A stretch of 64,000 nucleotides of DNA from Acidipila rosea (GCF_004339725.1 NZ_SMGK01000002.1:558001-622000); one strand, 5' to 3'. Numbered from the stretch's first letter, positions 44,799 through 53,101 are shown. Translations and numbers: made by a program. Notes: generated from the letters alone by a model not told the origin.

Positions 44799-46060
44799 CG
44801 ACGAGACGCGATTTTCTTCGATCGGGAACATTGGCTGCGGGAGCGGCGCTGCTGCCCTTCCCTCTCTATGCAAAGCGGAAGAAGAATCTGCCGCCGGCCG
44901 CGGGGCAGGTCTTCGCAGATGTCAGCGGCGCACGCTCTCTGCGCGCGCATGCCGATGCCCGGGGCTTTCTGGTGGGCTGCGCGGTCGATCCGGGCCACCT
45001 CGCCGCAGAGCCTGGTTACTCGGCTTCCGTGGCTGCCCAGGCCAATATCGTTGTCTGCGAAAACGCCATGAAGTGGGCCGCGCTTCGGCCGGCTGCCGAC
45101 CGGTTCGACTTCAGCGGCGCGGACGATGTGGTCGTCTTCGCGCTCTCGCACAATCAGAAGATTCGCGGCCATAATCTCTGCTGGCATGAGGCGCTTCCCT
45201 CCTGGTTTGCAGGCGCCGTCACCAGGCAGAATGCACAGCAGATCCTGGTCGAACACATCCGCACCGTTGCGGGACGATATGCAGGCAAGATGCATTCGTG
45301 GGATGTGGTGAACGAGGCGGTCAGGATCGAAGATAACCGTATCGACGGGCTGCGCAACTCGCCATGGCTGGAGCTGGCCGGCCCTGGCTACATCGAGCTC
45401 GCCTTCCGCACGGCGCGGCAGGCAGACCCGCAGGCATTGCTGACTTATAACGACTACGGCATCGAGCTCGACACTCGCGAACAGATTGAAAAGCGCGGTC
45501 AGGTGATGATGCTGGTCCGACGACTCAGGGCGCGCCGCGTGCCCATCGACGCTGTCGGCATCCAGAGCCACCTGACTGCAGGCGATCCGCTGCCCGGCGC
45601 CGGGCTGGTGGACTTTGTGCGCGAGCTGCGCCAGATGGGGCTGCAGGTCTTCCTCACTGAATTGGATGTGAACGAACAGAAGCTGCAGGGCGATGTTGCG
45701 GCACGCGATGCTGCCATTGCGCAGGTCTATCGCGACTATCTGACGATGATGCTGGCCGAGCCGAACGTCACCGCGGCGCTCACCTGGGGCATCACCGATC
45801 GCTATACCTGGCTTACTAAAAAGAAGCCTCGGCCAGACGGTGCGCCGCAGCGGCCATTGCCTCTGGACCCGGATTTCCAGGCTGCGCCTGCGTTTTTTGC
45901 GGAGCGGGCAGCCCTTGATTCGCGGCCGGCGCAGAGCAGCGGCGGGTATGCCCCGCCCTCCGGTCAGCCAGCAAATACGCCCTCTACGGACCCTTATGCG
46001 CCCTTCACGCCACAGACAAAACCGACGCCGCAAATGCCGCCAACAATGACGCATCAGTGA
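44795..46060 (+). CDS. Tat-exported GH10 endo-1,4-beta-xylanase
   Basis: Cleaves xylan backbones. The 421-residue protein has a Tat signal (TTRRDFLRSGTLAAGAALLP). The GH10 barrel shows GHNLCWHEALPSWF, the acid/base E174 in WDVVNEA and the nucleophile E289 in FLTELDVN. The aromatic WGITDRYTWL near the C-terminal side is also typical. After about residue 355 comes a Pro/Thr/Gln-rich tail of about 65 residues without a carbohydrate-binding module. The start is TTG 44795, overlapping the preceding stop. No other polysaccharide-degrading gene lies nearby. Confidence 0.93.
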   Translation: MTTRRDFLRSGTLAAGAALLPFPLYAKRKKNLPPAAGQVFADVSGARSLRAHADARGFLVGCAVDPGHLAAEPGYSASVAAQANIVVCENAMKWAALRPAADRFDFSGADDVVVFALSHNQKIRGHNLCWHEALPSWFAGAVTRQNAQQILVEHIRTVAGRYAGKMHSWDVVNEAVRIEDNRIDGLRNSPWLELAGPGYIELAFRTARQADPQALLTYNDYGIELDTREQIEKRGQVMMLVRRLRARRVPIDAVGIQSHLTAGDPLPGAGLVDFVRELRQMGLQVFLTELDVNEQKLQGDVAARDAAIAQVYRDYLTMMLAEPNVTAALTWGITDRYTWLTKKKPRPDGAPQRPLPLDPDFQAAPAFFAERAALDSRPAQSSGGYAPPSGQPANTPSTDPYAPFTPQTKPTPQMPPTMTHQ

Positions 46061-46098
46061 GCTAAATTGCACCATAAGCAGTGCAGGCGGAGGCCTCC

Positions 46099-46134
46099 AG
46101 CGATAATTATTATTACCTGATAATGATTATCGCT
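46099..46134. repeat. AT-rich imperfect hairpin, Fur-box-like
   Basis: AGCGATAAT (46099-46107) pairs perfectly with ATTATCGCT (46126-46134); the inner bases extend the stem to about 15 bp with one G-T pair and a short loop. The right arm contains GATAATGATTATC, close to half of the Fur-box consensus. There is no T tract. It lies in the 123-nt gap between the xylanase and ruvC genes. Confidence 0.6.
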
Positions 46135-46183
46135 AGAGCGATCTTCTGGCCCTTGGCTGCGGGCTGATTTAGACTCGCAGCAC

Positions 46184-46696
46184 ATGCGGGTTTTCGGCAT
46201 CGATTGCGGTACAGAATGCACGGGCTACGGCGTGGTCGAATCCGACGACAGCGCACGGGAGCCCAGGCTGATCTCGCTGGGACTGGGCGGGATTGTCCTG
46301 CCCAAGAAAGAGGCTTTGCCGCAGCGGCTGGCGCTGATCTATGCCCAGCTGACCTCCCTGCTGCTGCAGCACCAGCCCGACGTAGTAGCGATTGAAGAGG
46401 TCTTTTATTCGGTCAATGCCAAATCTGCGCTGAAGCTTGGGCAGGTGCGGGGCGTAGCCCTGCTGGCTGCGGCCAACCTCGCGCTTCCTGTAGCCGAATA
46501 CGCCCCGCTCAAGATCAAATCCACGGTCGTCGGCTATGGCCTCGCCCAGAAGGAGCAGGTGCAGTTCATGGTGGCGCGGCTGCTGCGGCTCGAGACGACG
46601 CCGGAGCCAGCCGATGCAGCCGATGCGCTGGCGATTGCCATCTGTCATATACATACGGCGCAGACACTGAGTCTGCAGATGGGACAGAGGCGTTGA
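46184..46696 (+). CDS. ruvC: Crossover junction endodeoxyribonuclease RuvC
   Basis: Resolves Holliday junctions. The 170-residue protein starts with RVFGIDCGTECTGYG (first catalytic aspartate). It continues with VVAIEEVFYSVNAKSALKLGQVRGV (catalytic glutamate) and ends with ADAADALAIAICH (last two aspartates). All four acidic residues are present. ruvA and ruvB are not nearby. ATG 46184 lacks a Shine-Dalgarno; TAGACT lies 8 nt upstream. The stop overlaps the next start as TGATG. Confidence 0.96.
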   Translation: MRVFGIDCGTECTGYGVVESDDSAREPRLISLGLGGIVLPKKEALPQRLALIYAQLTSLLLQHQPDVVAIEEVFYSVNAKSALKLGQVRGVALLAAANLALPVAEYAPLKIKSTVVGYGLAQKEQVQFMVARLLRLETTPEPADAADALAIAICHIHTAQTLSLQMGQRR

Positions 46697-47406
46697 TGGG
46701 AAGAAGAGGGTGGCTGGTAGTGCTGGCGCTGTTTGCCGGCTGGGGATGGGGGCAGACGGGGGCACAAACGGCAGTACAGACCGCGAACGGTGGAGGCGGC
46801 GAAGGGGCGCAGTTCAAGTACAGTTTTGAAAATCCGAAGCTCGATCCCGCCAGTTACACGATGGTGATCGACGAAGATGGGGAAGGCAAGTTCCACTCCG
46901 AGCCGGGGACAGTAGCGCCAGCGGACCTGGGGGCGCTGGCGCCGCAGGGGGTGACCCAGGAGATCACCATTACGGGCCCACTGCTCAGGCAGCTGTTCGG
47001 AGTGGCACGGTCGCACCACTTCTTCGCCATGGCTTGCGAGAGCACCAAAGACAAGGTCGCCTTCACCGGGAAAAAGCTGATGAGCTACAAGGGCAGCGAT
47101 GGAGCGGGAGCATGCACCTTCAATTATTCGCGCGATCAGCAGCTGAACCAGCTGGCCGACGAGCTGGCAGCCGTGGCCTTCACGATCAACGCCGGGCGGC
47201 GGATCCGGGTGGAGCACGAGCACGACCGGCTGAGCCTGGACGCGGAACTGGAGTCGCTGATGGAGGCGGCCAGAAACGGGCAGGCGCTGCAACTGCAGAA
47301 CATTGCTCCGACCCTGGAGTTAGTGGCGAGCGATGAGGCGGTCCTGAGCCGGGCGCGGGCGCGGGCCAATAAACTGCTGGTGATGATGAAGATGCCGGTG
47401 CGCTAA
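46696..47406 (+). CDS. Secreted protein of unknown function
   Basis: A 236-residue protein with a signal peptide (GRRGWLVVLALFAGWGWGQTGAQ). The mature part contains YTMVIDEDGEGKFHSEPG and two cysteines (MACES and GACTF) that may form a disulfide. No family is recognised. ATG 46696 overlaps the ruvC stop, so the two are translationally coupled, although the products act in different compartments. A TTG one codon upstream is a less likely start. Confidence 0.72.
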   Translation: MGRRGWLVVLALFAGWGWGQTGAQTAVQTANGGGGEGAQFKYSFENPKLDPASYTMVIDEDGEGKFHSEPGTVAPADLGALAPQGVTQEITITGPLLRQLFGVARSHHFFAMACESTKDKVAFTGKKLMSYKGSDGAGACTFNYSRDQQLNQLADELAAVAFTINAGRRIRVEHEHDRLSLDAELESLMEAARNGQALQLQNIAPTLELVASDEAVLSRARARANKLLVMMKMPVR

Positions 47407-47609
47407 GGCGGAAAGCGGTTGAGCTGGTTCGCCGGGTCAAAACACATTTATGCGGGCGGCGACGATAGTTGCACCGGTGAGAGAGCTTCGGCGTCCAATG
47501 AAGTTAGACCCGTGCAGAGGAGCGCAACTGTTCCGGAATTATGCGGTTTATATAGATGTTGAGAATCGAAAGCACGTCACACGTTAAGGGTCCTGGAAGG
47601 AGGTGCCGG

Positions 47610-49403
47610 ATGCGGCGCCTGGAAACGAAAACTCACAAGGGCAATGGTTGGTGGAAGATGGCGGCGCGGGCGGCGGCTATCGCACTCTGCATGGCGGCTG
47701 CCGTAAGCGGAGCGCGTGCGCAGGATGCGCTATGGCAGCAGGACAGCCAGGGGGGACAGAACGAGGTTCGCGCTGTGCGTCTGAGCGATGTCGAAGGCGA
47801 CGTGCAGGTGATGAGCGACGGCAGCACGGTCTTCAACCATGCGCAGCTCAACATGCCGGTGATGCAGGGCATGACGCTGAAGACGGGCAACGATGGAAGG
47901 GTTGAAGTGCAGTTTGAGGATGGCAGCGTCGCGCGGGTGACGCCGAACAGCTCCATTACTCTCGATAAGCTCTCCCGCGACCAGGATGGGACTACAGTAA
48001 CGACGATAGGCGCGCAGACCGGCCTGAGCTATTACGAGCTGAACGGGCAGAGCGGCCAATACACGGTGCATTTCGGGCCGATGGGCGTAACGGCGTCAGA
48101 GAGCACGATCTTCCGAATCGATCTCGATCAGGATCCCGCGACGTTGGCGGTAACACACGGGACCGTCCACGTGGAGAACAGCGAGGGACGGAGCGGATTC
48201 GATCTGCGTACGAACCAGACGGCGAGCATCAACTTCAAGGACATCAGCAACTACGACGTAGTGGACAGCGTGCAGGCCGACTCCTGGGACCAGTGGAACT
48301 CTGACCGCGACCAGGCGCTGGCGCGCATCTCTGAAAGCCAGACCAGCGCGCGGGGCGGCACAGGAAGCCCGGACGATCCAGCGTGGAACGACCTGGACTA
48401 CTACGGCAACTGGTATGACATGCCCGGTTACGGGCAGGGCTGGGCTCCGTCAGGCGTAGACGCGAACTTCGACCCGTTCGGCGCCGGGTCATGGGGATAC
48501 TACTCCGGTGTCGGATACTCCTGGATCTCCTCCTATCCGTGGGGATGGATGCCCTACCACTGCGGCGCGTGGAACTACTTTGGCGGCGGCCCGGGATGGA
48601 TGTGGTTCCCCGGAGGCTGCGGGTATGGCGCATTTGGCGGCGGCTGGTATCCGTATGCGAGTGTGTGGAATACGCCGCAGGGCTATAACGTGCCGGCAAG
48701 GCCGGTGGTCAACCCGGCGCGAGGCGGAGTCCACATGCCGCGGCAGTACCCGATGGTGAAGGTGAACCGGACGCCGAACCAGCGGTTTCGCGGAATCGGA
48801 CAGCCACGGATGCAGCCTCGCCCGATCACGATCAACCACACGACGATCCGGCCCCTGCAGGCCTCTATGCACCCGGTCTCCCGCGGTCCGCTGGGTGAAG
48901 GCTTCACTGGCGTAACCGCACGCTCGACGCTGCGGGAGTTCAACGGCGGCGTGAACAGCGGAAGGATGATAAGCCAGCCGGGGCGGCTGTCTTATGCCAC
49001 ACCGGGACAGGCTGTCAACACGCCGGGAGCAATGGTGACGATGCCTGGCCGCGAGGTCAACACGCCGGGCGGAATGGTGACGATGCCGGGCAGCTTTGCA
49101 GGCGCTACCGCGGGAGCGCGAATGGTCTATACGCCGGGCGCCTTCCGGAGCATGGATAACGGCGGTCGCTTTGGCGGAATGCCGGCGCAGCAGCGTTATT
49201 CCTCACCTCCGTCATTTCATGTCTCCGGGCCGTCGGGTGGCGGCTTCCACGGCGGCGGATTCAGCGGTGGCGGCGGATTCCGTGGTGGTGCGCCCTCAGG
49301 CGGAGGCTTCCGTGGCGCAGGCGGCGGTGGTGGATTCCACGGCGGCGGTGGTGGTGGCGGCTTTCACGGTGGTGGCGGCGGCGGCAGTGGTAGCCACCAC
49401 TAA
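47610..49403 (+). CDS. Exported FecR-domain protein with Trp/Tyr/Gly-rich and Gly/His-rich regions
   Basis: A 597-residue protein. A signal peptide (MAARAAAIALCMAAAVSGARA) follows a short charged N-terminus. A FecR-like beta domain covers about residues 60-210 (VEGDVQVMSDGSTVF, GRVEVQFEDGSVARVTPNSS). Then comes an aromatic and glycine-rich stretch (WGWMPYHCGAWNYFGGGPG, about 285-350), a Pro-rich part with a duplicated 14-residue unit (VNTPG...VTMPG), and a tail of FHGGG/GGGG repeats ending SGSHH. The start at ATG 47610 is fixed by a perfect AAGGAGG (47597-47603) 6 nt upstream. No sigma factor or TonB receptor adjoins, so it is not a classical FecR. The 203-nt upstream gap has only a possible -10, TATATA, near 47551. 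Confidence 0.8.
   Translation: MRRLETKTHKGNGWWKMAARAAAIALCMAAAVSGARAQDALWQQDSQGGQNEVRAVRLSDVEGDVQVMSDGSTVFNHAQLNMPVMQGMTLKTGNDGRVEVQFEDGSVARVTPNSSITLDKLSRDQDGTTVTTIGAQTGLSYYELNGQSGQYTVHFGPMGVTASESTIFRIDLDQDPATLAVTHGTVHVENSEGRSGFDLRTNQTASINFKDISNYDVVDSVQADSWDQWNSDRDQALARISESQTSARGGTGSPDDPAWNDLDYYGNWYDMPGYGQGWAPSGVDANFDPFGAGSWGYYSGVGYSWISSYPWGWMPYHCGAWNYFGGGPGWMWFPGGCGYGAFGGGWYPYASVWNTPQGYNVPARPVVNPARGGVHMPRQYPMVKVNRTPNQRFRGIGQPRMQPRPITINHTTIRPLQASMHPVSRGPLGEGFTGVTARSTLREFNGGVNSGRMISQPGRLSYATPGQAVNTPGAMVTMPGREVNTPGGMVTMPGSFAGATAGARMVYTPGAFRSMDNGGRFGGMPAQQRYSSPPSFHVSGPSGGGFHGGGFSGGGGFRGGAPSGGGFRGAGGGGGFHGGGGGGGFHGGGGGGSGSHH
49014..49097 (+). repeat. Tandem 42-bp repeat inside the FecR-domain gene
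   Basis: Two adjacent 42-bp units (49014-49055 and 49056-49097), each starting GTCAACACGCCGGG and encoding V-N-T-P-G...M-V-T-M-P-G. The copies differ at a few bases, so the repeat is not brand new. Confidence 0.75.
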
Positions 49404-49423
49404 ACAGAACGTGTCAACAGGAC

Positions 49424-49460
49424 TTGCCCTATGTCTCCAGCGAGGCATAGGGCAATTTTA
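49424..49460. terminator. Bidirectional terminator
   Basis: TTGCCCTATG (49424-49433) pairs perfectly with CATAGGGCAA (49446-49455) around a 12-nt loop, followed by TTTTATT. It separates the FecR-domain gene from the convergent ksgA. Confidence 0.92.
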
Positions 49461-49487
49461 TTGAGCGCCAGGAGACGGAGGATGGTC

Positions 49488-50282
49488 TTATAGCGGTTTG
49501 ATAAGGGAACGATGGAGTGAGGCGAGCCCCTCCATGTCTATTCCTTCAGCGCGTGCATCGAGCTGCAAGCCTGCCTCCTGGCAGGCATTTTCTATGGCCG
49601 CGGGCTGATAGCCTGCGGCGCGCAGGTTGTTGCGGAGGGTTTTACGCTTCTGCGCGAAGCACTGGCGTACGAAGGCGAGAAACTCTGCAGGCGAAACTCC
49701 GAGCGCCTGAAAACGCGGCGCGATCGTCAGCCGAAGCACGGTCGAGTGCACGTCGGGAGGCGGCGAGAAGTCTGCAGGCGGCAGCGTCATAAGCTTCTCC
49801 ACCTCAGCATAGAGCTGGGCGGTGACGGAGAGCATGCCGTAGTCGCGGCTGCCGGGATGGGCGGCGATGCGGTCGGCAACCTCGCGCTGCACCATGATGA
49901 CGGCGGTCCTGATGGCCTGATGGTGAGCAAAGAGGTGCAGGAGAATGTCAGAGGTGATGTAGTAAGGCAAGTTGCCGATGATCAGCAGGCGGTCTGCAGG
50001 CGACTGACGCAGAGTGTCGAGATCGACGGTGAGGATGTCTTGATGGATGACCTGGATCGAGTCGCCGAACCGGGCGCGGAGGGACGTGGCAAGCAGCGAG
50101 TCAAGCTCGACAACGACGAGGCGGGCGGCGCGCTGGGCAAGCAGTTCGGTGATGGCTCCCTTGCCGGGGCCGATCTCGACGACGGTCGCAGAGGAGAGAT
50201 CGCGCCCGAGCGCATCGACGATGGCGTGGCAGGCCTGCGGATTGACGAGAAAGTTCTGACCAAGTTTCGGTTTCTGTGGCAT
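49488..50282 (-). CDS. rsmA: 16S rRNA dimethyladenosine transferase KsgA
   Basis: Dimethylates two adenines in the 3' hairpin of 16S rRNA. The 264-residue protein has KLGQNFLVNPQACHAIV at the N-terminus, the SAM-binding VVEIGPGKGAITELLA, and the catalytic NLPYYITSDILLHL. The C-terminal helical domain includes RQCFAQKRKTLRNNL. It is divergent from glgA across a 114-nt gap that must contain both promoters; no clear -35/-10 pair stands out. Confidence 0.95.
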   Translation of the reverse strand: MPQKPKLGQNFLVNPQACHAIVDALGRDLSSATVVEIGPGKGAITELLAQRAARLVVVELDSLLATSLRARFGDSIQVIHQDILTVDLDTLRQSPADRLLIIGNLPYYITSDILLHLFAHHQAIRTAVIMVQREVADRIAAHPGSRDYGMLSVTAQLYAEVEKLMTLPPADFSPPPDVHSTVLRLTIAPRFQALGVSPAEFLAFVRQCFAQKRKTLRNNLRAAGYQPAAIENACQEAGLQLDARAEGIDMEGLASLHRSLIKPL

Positions 50283-50396
50283 CTACACATCCAGGGACTG
50301 TTGCTGCAATCGACCTGTTGCCGAAGCCAGCCGTCCCTATCGAGTCTAATTTAGACTTTTCAGTTGCGGTCTTAGCCGCCTTGGAGTTGAACCCGG

Positions 50397-51851
50397 ATGC
50401 ATATCGTTATTGCTGCCTCAGAGTGCACGCCCTATGTGAAGACGGGAGGGCTGGGCGACGTGATCGGATCGCTGCCGCGCGAGATCGCGAAACTTGGCCA
50501 CCAGGTGACGGTCTACCTGCCCTACTACCGGCAGGTGCAGCAGAAGGTGAAAGATGCGCCGCTGGCGATCAGCAGCCTCACGATTCCCTTCAACGGCTAT
50601 AACCGCTTCGCGGGAATTGTGGACGGAGGGTTGCGCGATGGAGTGCAGTACTACTTCGTAGCCAACGGGGAGATGTTCGATCGCGAGTCGCTGTATGCGA
50701 CGCCGTCGGGAGACTACTCCGACAACTGGGAGAGGTTCGCGCTTTTTTCGCGGGCGGTGATCGAGGCGGCCAAGCAGCTGGGGGTGCCGAAGGTCTTCCA
50801 CGTGCACGACTGGCAGGCGTCGATGGTGCCGGTCTATCTGAGAACCATCTATGGCAACGATCCCCTGCTGCACAACGCAGGGACGGTGCTGACGATCCAC
50901 AATGTTGCGTACCAGGGCGCATTTCCAGCTGACACGACAGAGCGCCTGCTGCTGCCGCCGGAGATCTTCACGATGGATCGCGTGGAGCAGTTCGGGAGCT
51001 TCAACTACCTGAAGGGCGGCATCGTTTACGCGGACAAGATCACGACGGTGAGCAACCGGTACGCGGAGGAGATCCAGACGCCGGAGTTCGGCAACTACCT
51101 GGACGGAATGCTGCGGGAGAAGCGGAGCAAGCTGATTGGCATTCTGAACGGGGTGGACTACGACAAGTGGGACCCGGCGGTGGACGGCAATATCGCTGCG
51201 CACTACACGGCGGAGAACCTGGCCGGAAAGGCAGACTGCAGGCGCGACCTGCTGCATGCTTTCGGCGCTTCGCATGTGGCGGAGGATGTGGCGGTGCTGG
51301 GCGTGATGTCGCGCTTCGCTACGCAGAAGGGCTTTGACCTGCTGGCCGCCATCGCGGAACAACTGATGCAGCGGCCGGTGATCCTGACGGTGCTGGGTAC
51401 CGGCGAAGCGTACTACGAGAACCTGCTGCGGGGGCTGCATGAGCGCTACCCGGAGAAGTTTGCGGTGCGGGTGATGTATGACGAGGCGCTGGCGCACAAG
51501 GTGGAAGCAGGCGCGGATATTTCGCTGATGCCATCAAAGTATGAGCCGTGCGGGCTGACGCATATCTACAGCCTGAAGTACGGCACAGTGCCCGTGGTGC
51601 GGGCGACGGGCGGGCTCGACGATACGGTGGAAGAATGGAACGCGGCGGCGGGCACCGGGAACGGCTTCAAGTTTGAGCGCTATGACGCAGGGGAATTTGT
51701 AGGCGCAATCGACCGGGCGCTGGCTGCGTTTCGCGACAAGGAGCAGTGGCACAGGCTGATGCGGAATGGCATGGCGAGCGACTTCTCGTGGACGAAGCCG
51801 GTGCGCGAGTACGCGAAGGTCTACGAGGAAGTGGCGCAGATGCGGAGCTGA
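50397..51851 (+). CDS. glgA: Glycogen synthase (ADP-glucose type)
   Basis: Extends alpha-1,4-glucan chains. The 484-residue GT5 enzyme begins HIVIAASECTPYVKTGGLGDV, with the KTGGL loop that binds ADP-glucose. Further marks are FHVHDWQASMVPVYLR, TIHNVAYQG, the C-terminal domain VLGVMSRFATQKGFDLL, and the nucleotide-binding SLMPSKYEPCGLTHIYSLKYGT. It is complete. No other glycogen gene is adjacent. Downstream is a 341-nt region of degraded, AT-rich sequence. Confidence 0.96.
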   Translation: MHIVIAASECTPYVKTGGLGDVIGSLPREIAKLGHQVTVYLPYYRQVQQKVKDAPLAISSLTIPFNGYNRFAGIVDGGLRDGVQYYFVANGEMFDRESLYATPSGDYSDNWERFALFSRAVIEAAKQLGVPKVFHVHDWQASMVPVYLRTIYGNDPLLHNAGTVLTIHNVAYQGAFPADTTERLLLPPEIFTMDRVEQFGSFNYLKGGIVYADKITTVSNRYAEEIQTPEFGNYLDGMLREKRSKLIGILNGVDYDKWDPAVDGNIAAHYTAENLAGKADCRRDLLHAFGASHVAEDVAVLGVMSRFATQKGFDLLAAIAEQLMQRPVILTVLGTGEAYYENLLRGLHERYPEKFAVRVMYDEALAHKVEAGADISLMPSKYEPCGLTHIYSLKYGTVPVVRATGGLDDTVEEWNAAAGTGNGFKFERYDAGEFVGAIDRALAAFRDKEQWHRLMRNGMASDFSWTKPVREYAKVYEEVAQMRS

Positions 51852-51855
51852 TGCG

Positions 51856-52003
51856 CTAGATAACGTATCCAGCGGGGTGAGTGTCGGAGTGGAACATGCG
51901 CACGGTTTCAAGCGAGTAGGCGGCGAGATCGCGGCCGATGAGGTTGCGCATGAAGGTCGGGTGCCGACAGATCAAACGTAAGGCAAGCCATAAGTCTCCG
52001 ATG
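51856..52003 (-). pseudogene. Possible 3' remnant of an unidentified gene
   Basis: On the minus strand an open frame ends at 51856 and its last 50 or so codons read like real protein (IGDLWLALRLICRHPTF, RDLAAYSLETVRMFHS). The frame continues upstream to 52101, but there the sequence becomes AT-rich and looks random. I do not recognise the family. It may be the C-terminal end of a gene lost in the same decay that damaged the neighbouring kinase gene. Confidence 0.3.
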
Positions 52004-52180
52004 CGAGCCCTAGTGCACGGATGAGTACTGAAAAGTGCCGTCAGTATGGCTTCTGGACAGAAGTTAGTTAAGCAGAAATATCTCCCGCCTAATAACTCCA
52101 AAGTAACTATAACTTATCCACTTATCTGAGTTATAGTTTCAGAACTTACTCAACTTACTAAGTTAGTTAGTCGATAGCGG
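52000..52180. other. AT-rich segment with inverted repeats between glgA and the nucleotidyltransferase gene
   Basis: This part of the 341-nt gap is clearly richer in A and T than its surroundings. It holds a perfect 10-bp inverted repeat, AACTATAACT (52105-52114) with AGTTATAGTT (52129-52138), and a second palindrome AACTTA-C-TAAGTT (52152-52164). GTTAGTTA-like words recur. It probably carries the promoter of the next gene, but it may be foreign or remnant DNA. Confidence 0.5.
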
Positions 52181-52192
52181 AGGCGCTGGAGA

Positions 52193-52945
52193 TTGCGATG
52201 CCTGAGCTCGAAGTCACAGGTGGTGCGCGCTGTGTGTAACGAATTGCCACCGGTCGCGCTGCTGGCTGGGGGGCTGGCAACGCGGCTGCGGCCGGCGACC
52301 GATATGGCGCCGAAGTCGCTGTTGCAGGTCGCGGGTAAGCCATTCCTCGCGCATCAGCTGCGGCTGCTGGCGCAAGAGGGCGCGCGGGACGTGGTGATCT
52401 GCTGCGGCCATTTCGGGGAGCAGATCGAGCACTTTGCCGGGGATGGCTCGGAGTTCGGCTGCAGGGTGCGCTACTGCTTTGATGGAGACAGCCTGCTGGG
52501 CACAGGCGGAGCGCTGCGGCATGCATTGCCGATGCTGGGCGATGTCTTCTTCGTGATGTATGGCGACAGCTATCTGCCGGTGAACTTCCGTGCCGTCCAT
52601 GACCGTTTCAAGGCGTTGCAGCAGCCGGCGCTGATGACCGTCTTTCGCAACCAGGGCCGATGGGACAAGAGCAATGTCATTTTCCGCAAGGGGCGGGTGG
52701 TGCTGTATGAGAAGACTCTCCCGCTGGCGGAGATGGAGTACATCGACTACGGGCTGGGCGTGCTGACGGCGGCTTGCCTTTCATCGTGGTGGGAGAACGA
52801 GGTGTTCGACCTTGGGGATGTCTACGGCAGGCTGGCGCGCGAGAGACGGCTGGCCGGCTTTGAAGCCACGGAACGCTTTTACGAGATAGGTTCGCATGCA
52901 GGACGGGCGGCAGCGGAGAAGTTTCTGAACGGGGTGACGGCATGA
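52193..52945 (+). CDS. Sugar-phosphate nucleotidyltransferase (HddC/RmlA-like)
   Basis: Transfers a nucleotide to a sugar 1-phosphate. The 250-residue protein has the signature LLAGGLATRLRPATDMAPKSLLQVAGKPF, then LGTGGALRHALP, the metal aspartate in FVMYGDSYLPVN, and ERFYEIGSHAGRAAAEKFL near the end, as in heptose 1-phosphate nucleotidyltransferases. The start is uncertain; TTG 52193 has GCGGAGG 9 nt upstream. Its TGA overlaps (ATGA) the start of a ruined GHMP kinase gene, the usual partner in activated-heptose pathways. The protein itself looks intact. Confidence 0.82.
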   Translation: MRCLSSKSQVVRAVCNELPPVALLAGGLATRLRPATDMAPKSLLQVAGKPFLAHQLRLLAQEGARDVVICCGHFGEQIEHFAGDGSEFGCRVRYCFDGDSLLGTGGALRHALPMLGDVFFVMYGDSYLPVNFRAVHDRFKALQQPALMTVFRNQGRWDKSNVIFRKGRVVLYEKTLPLAEMEYIDYGLGVLTAACLSSWWENEVFDLGDVYGRLARERRLAGFEATERFYEIGSHAGRAAAEKFLNGVTA

Positions 52946-53088
52946 TCCTGACGCGAACGCCGCTGCGGATTTCTGCTCTTCTATGCGCCGGACCGCAAGC
53001 GGCTGCGGCGCACGATGATGGAGGCAGGGTGACCGAGATGAGCTTCGACTATGACGGCTCGGCGGTGTTGCTGCGAAACGAAGGGTGA
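52942..53088 (+). pseudogene. Remnant of a GHMP sugar kinase (HddA-like), internally deleted and frameshifted
   Basis: The frame from ATG 52942 starts MILTRTPLRIS, the hallmark N-terminus of D-glycero-D-manno-heptose 7-phosphate kinases. The next bases, read in the second frame (about 52977-53030), give LFYAPDRKRLRRTMMEAG, which is the family's C-terminal region. The first frame then resumes with TEMSFDYDGSAVLLRNEG and stops at 53088, again typical of the C-terminus. About 280 internal codons, with the GGGTD, ATP-binding and catalytic parts, are missing, and there is a frame change. It is therefore non-functional as a kinase. The ATGA overlap with the upstream gene is preserved. Confidence 0.75.
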
Positions 53089-53101
53089 AGAAGCTGCGGC
53101 G

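Noticed and set aside
52114-52122. A DnaA-box-like TTATCCACT
   Set aside because: A single 8/9 match in an AT-rich gap, with no cluster of boxes and no dnaA or dnaN nearby, is not evidence of a replication origin.
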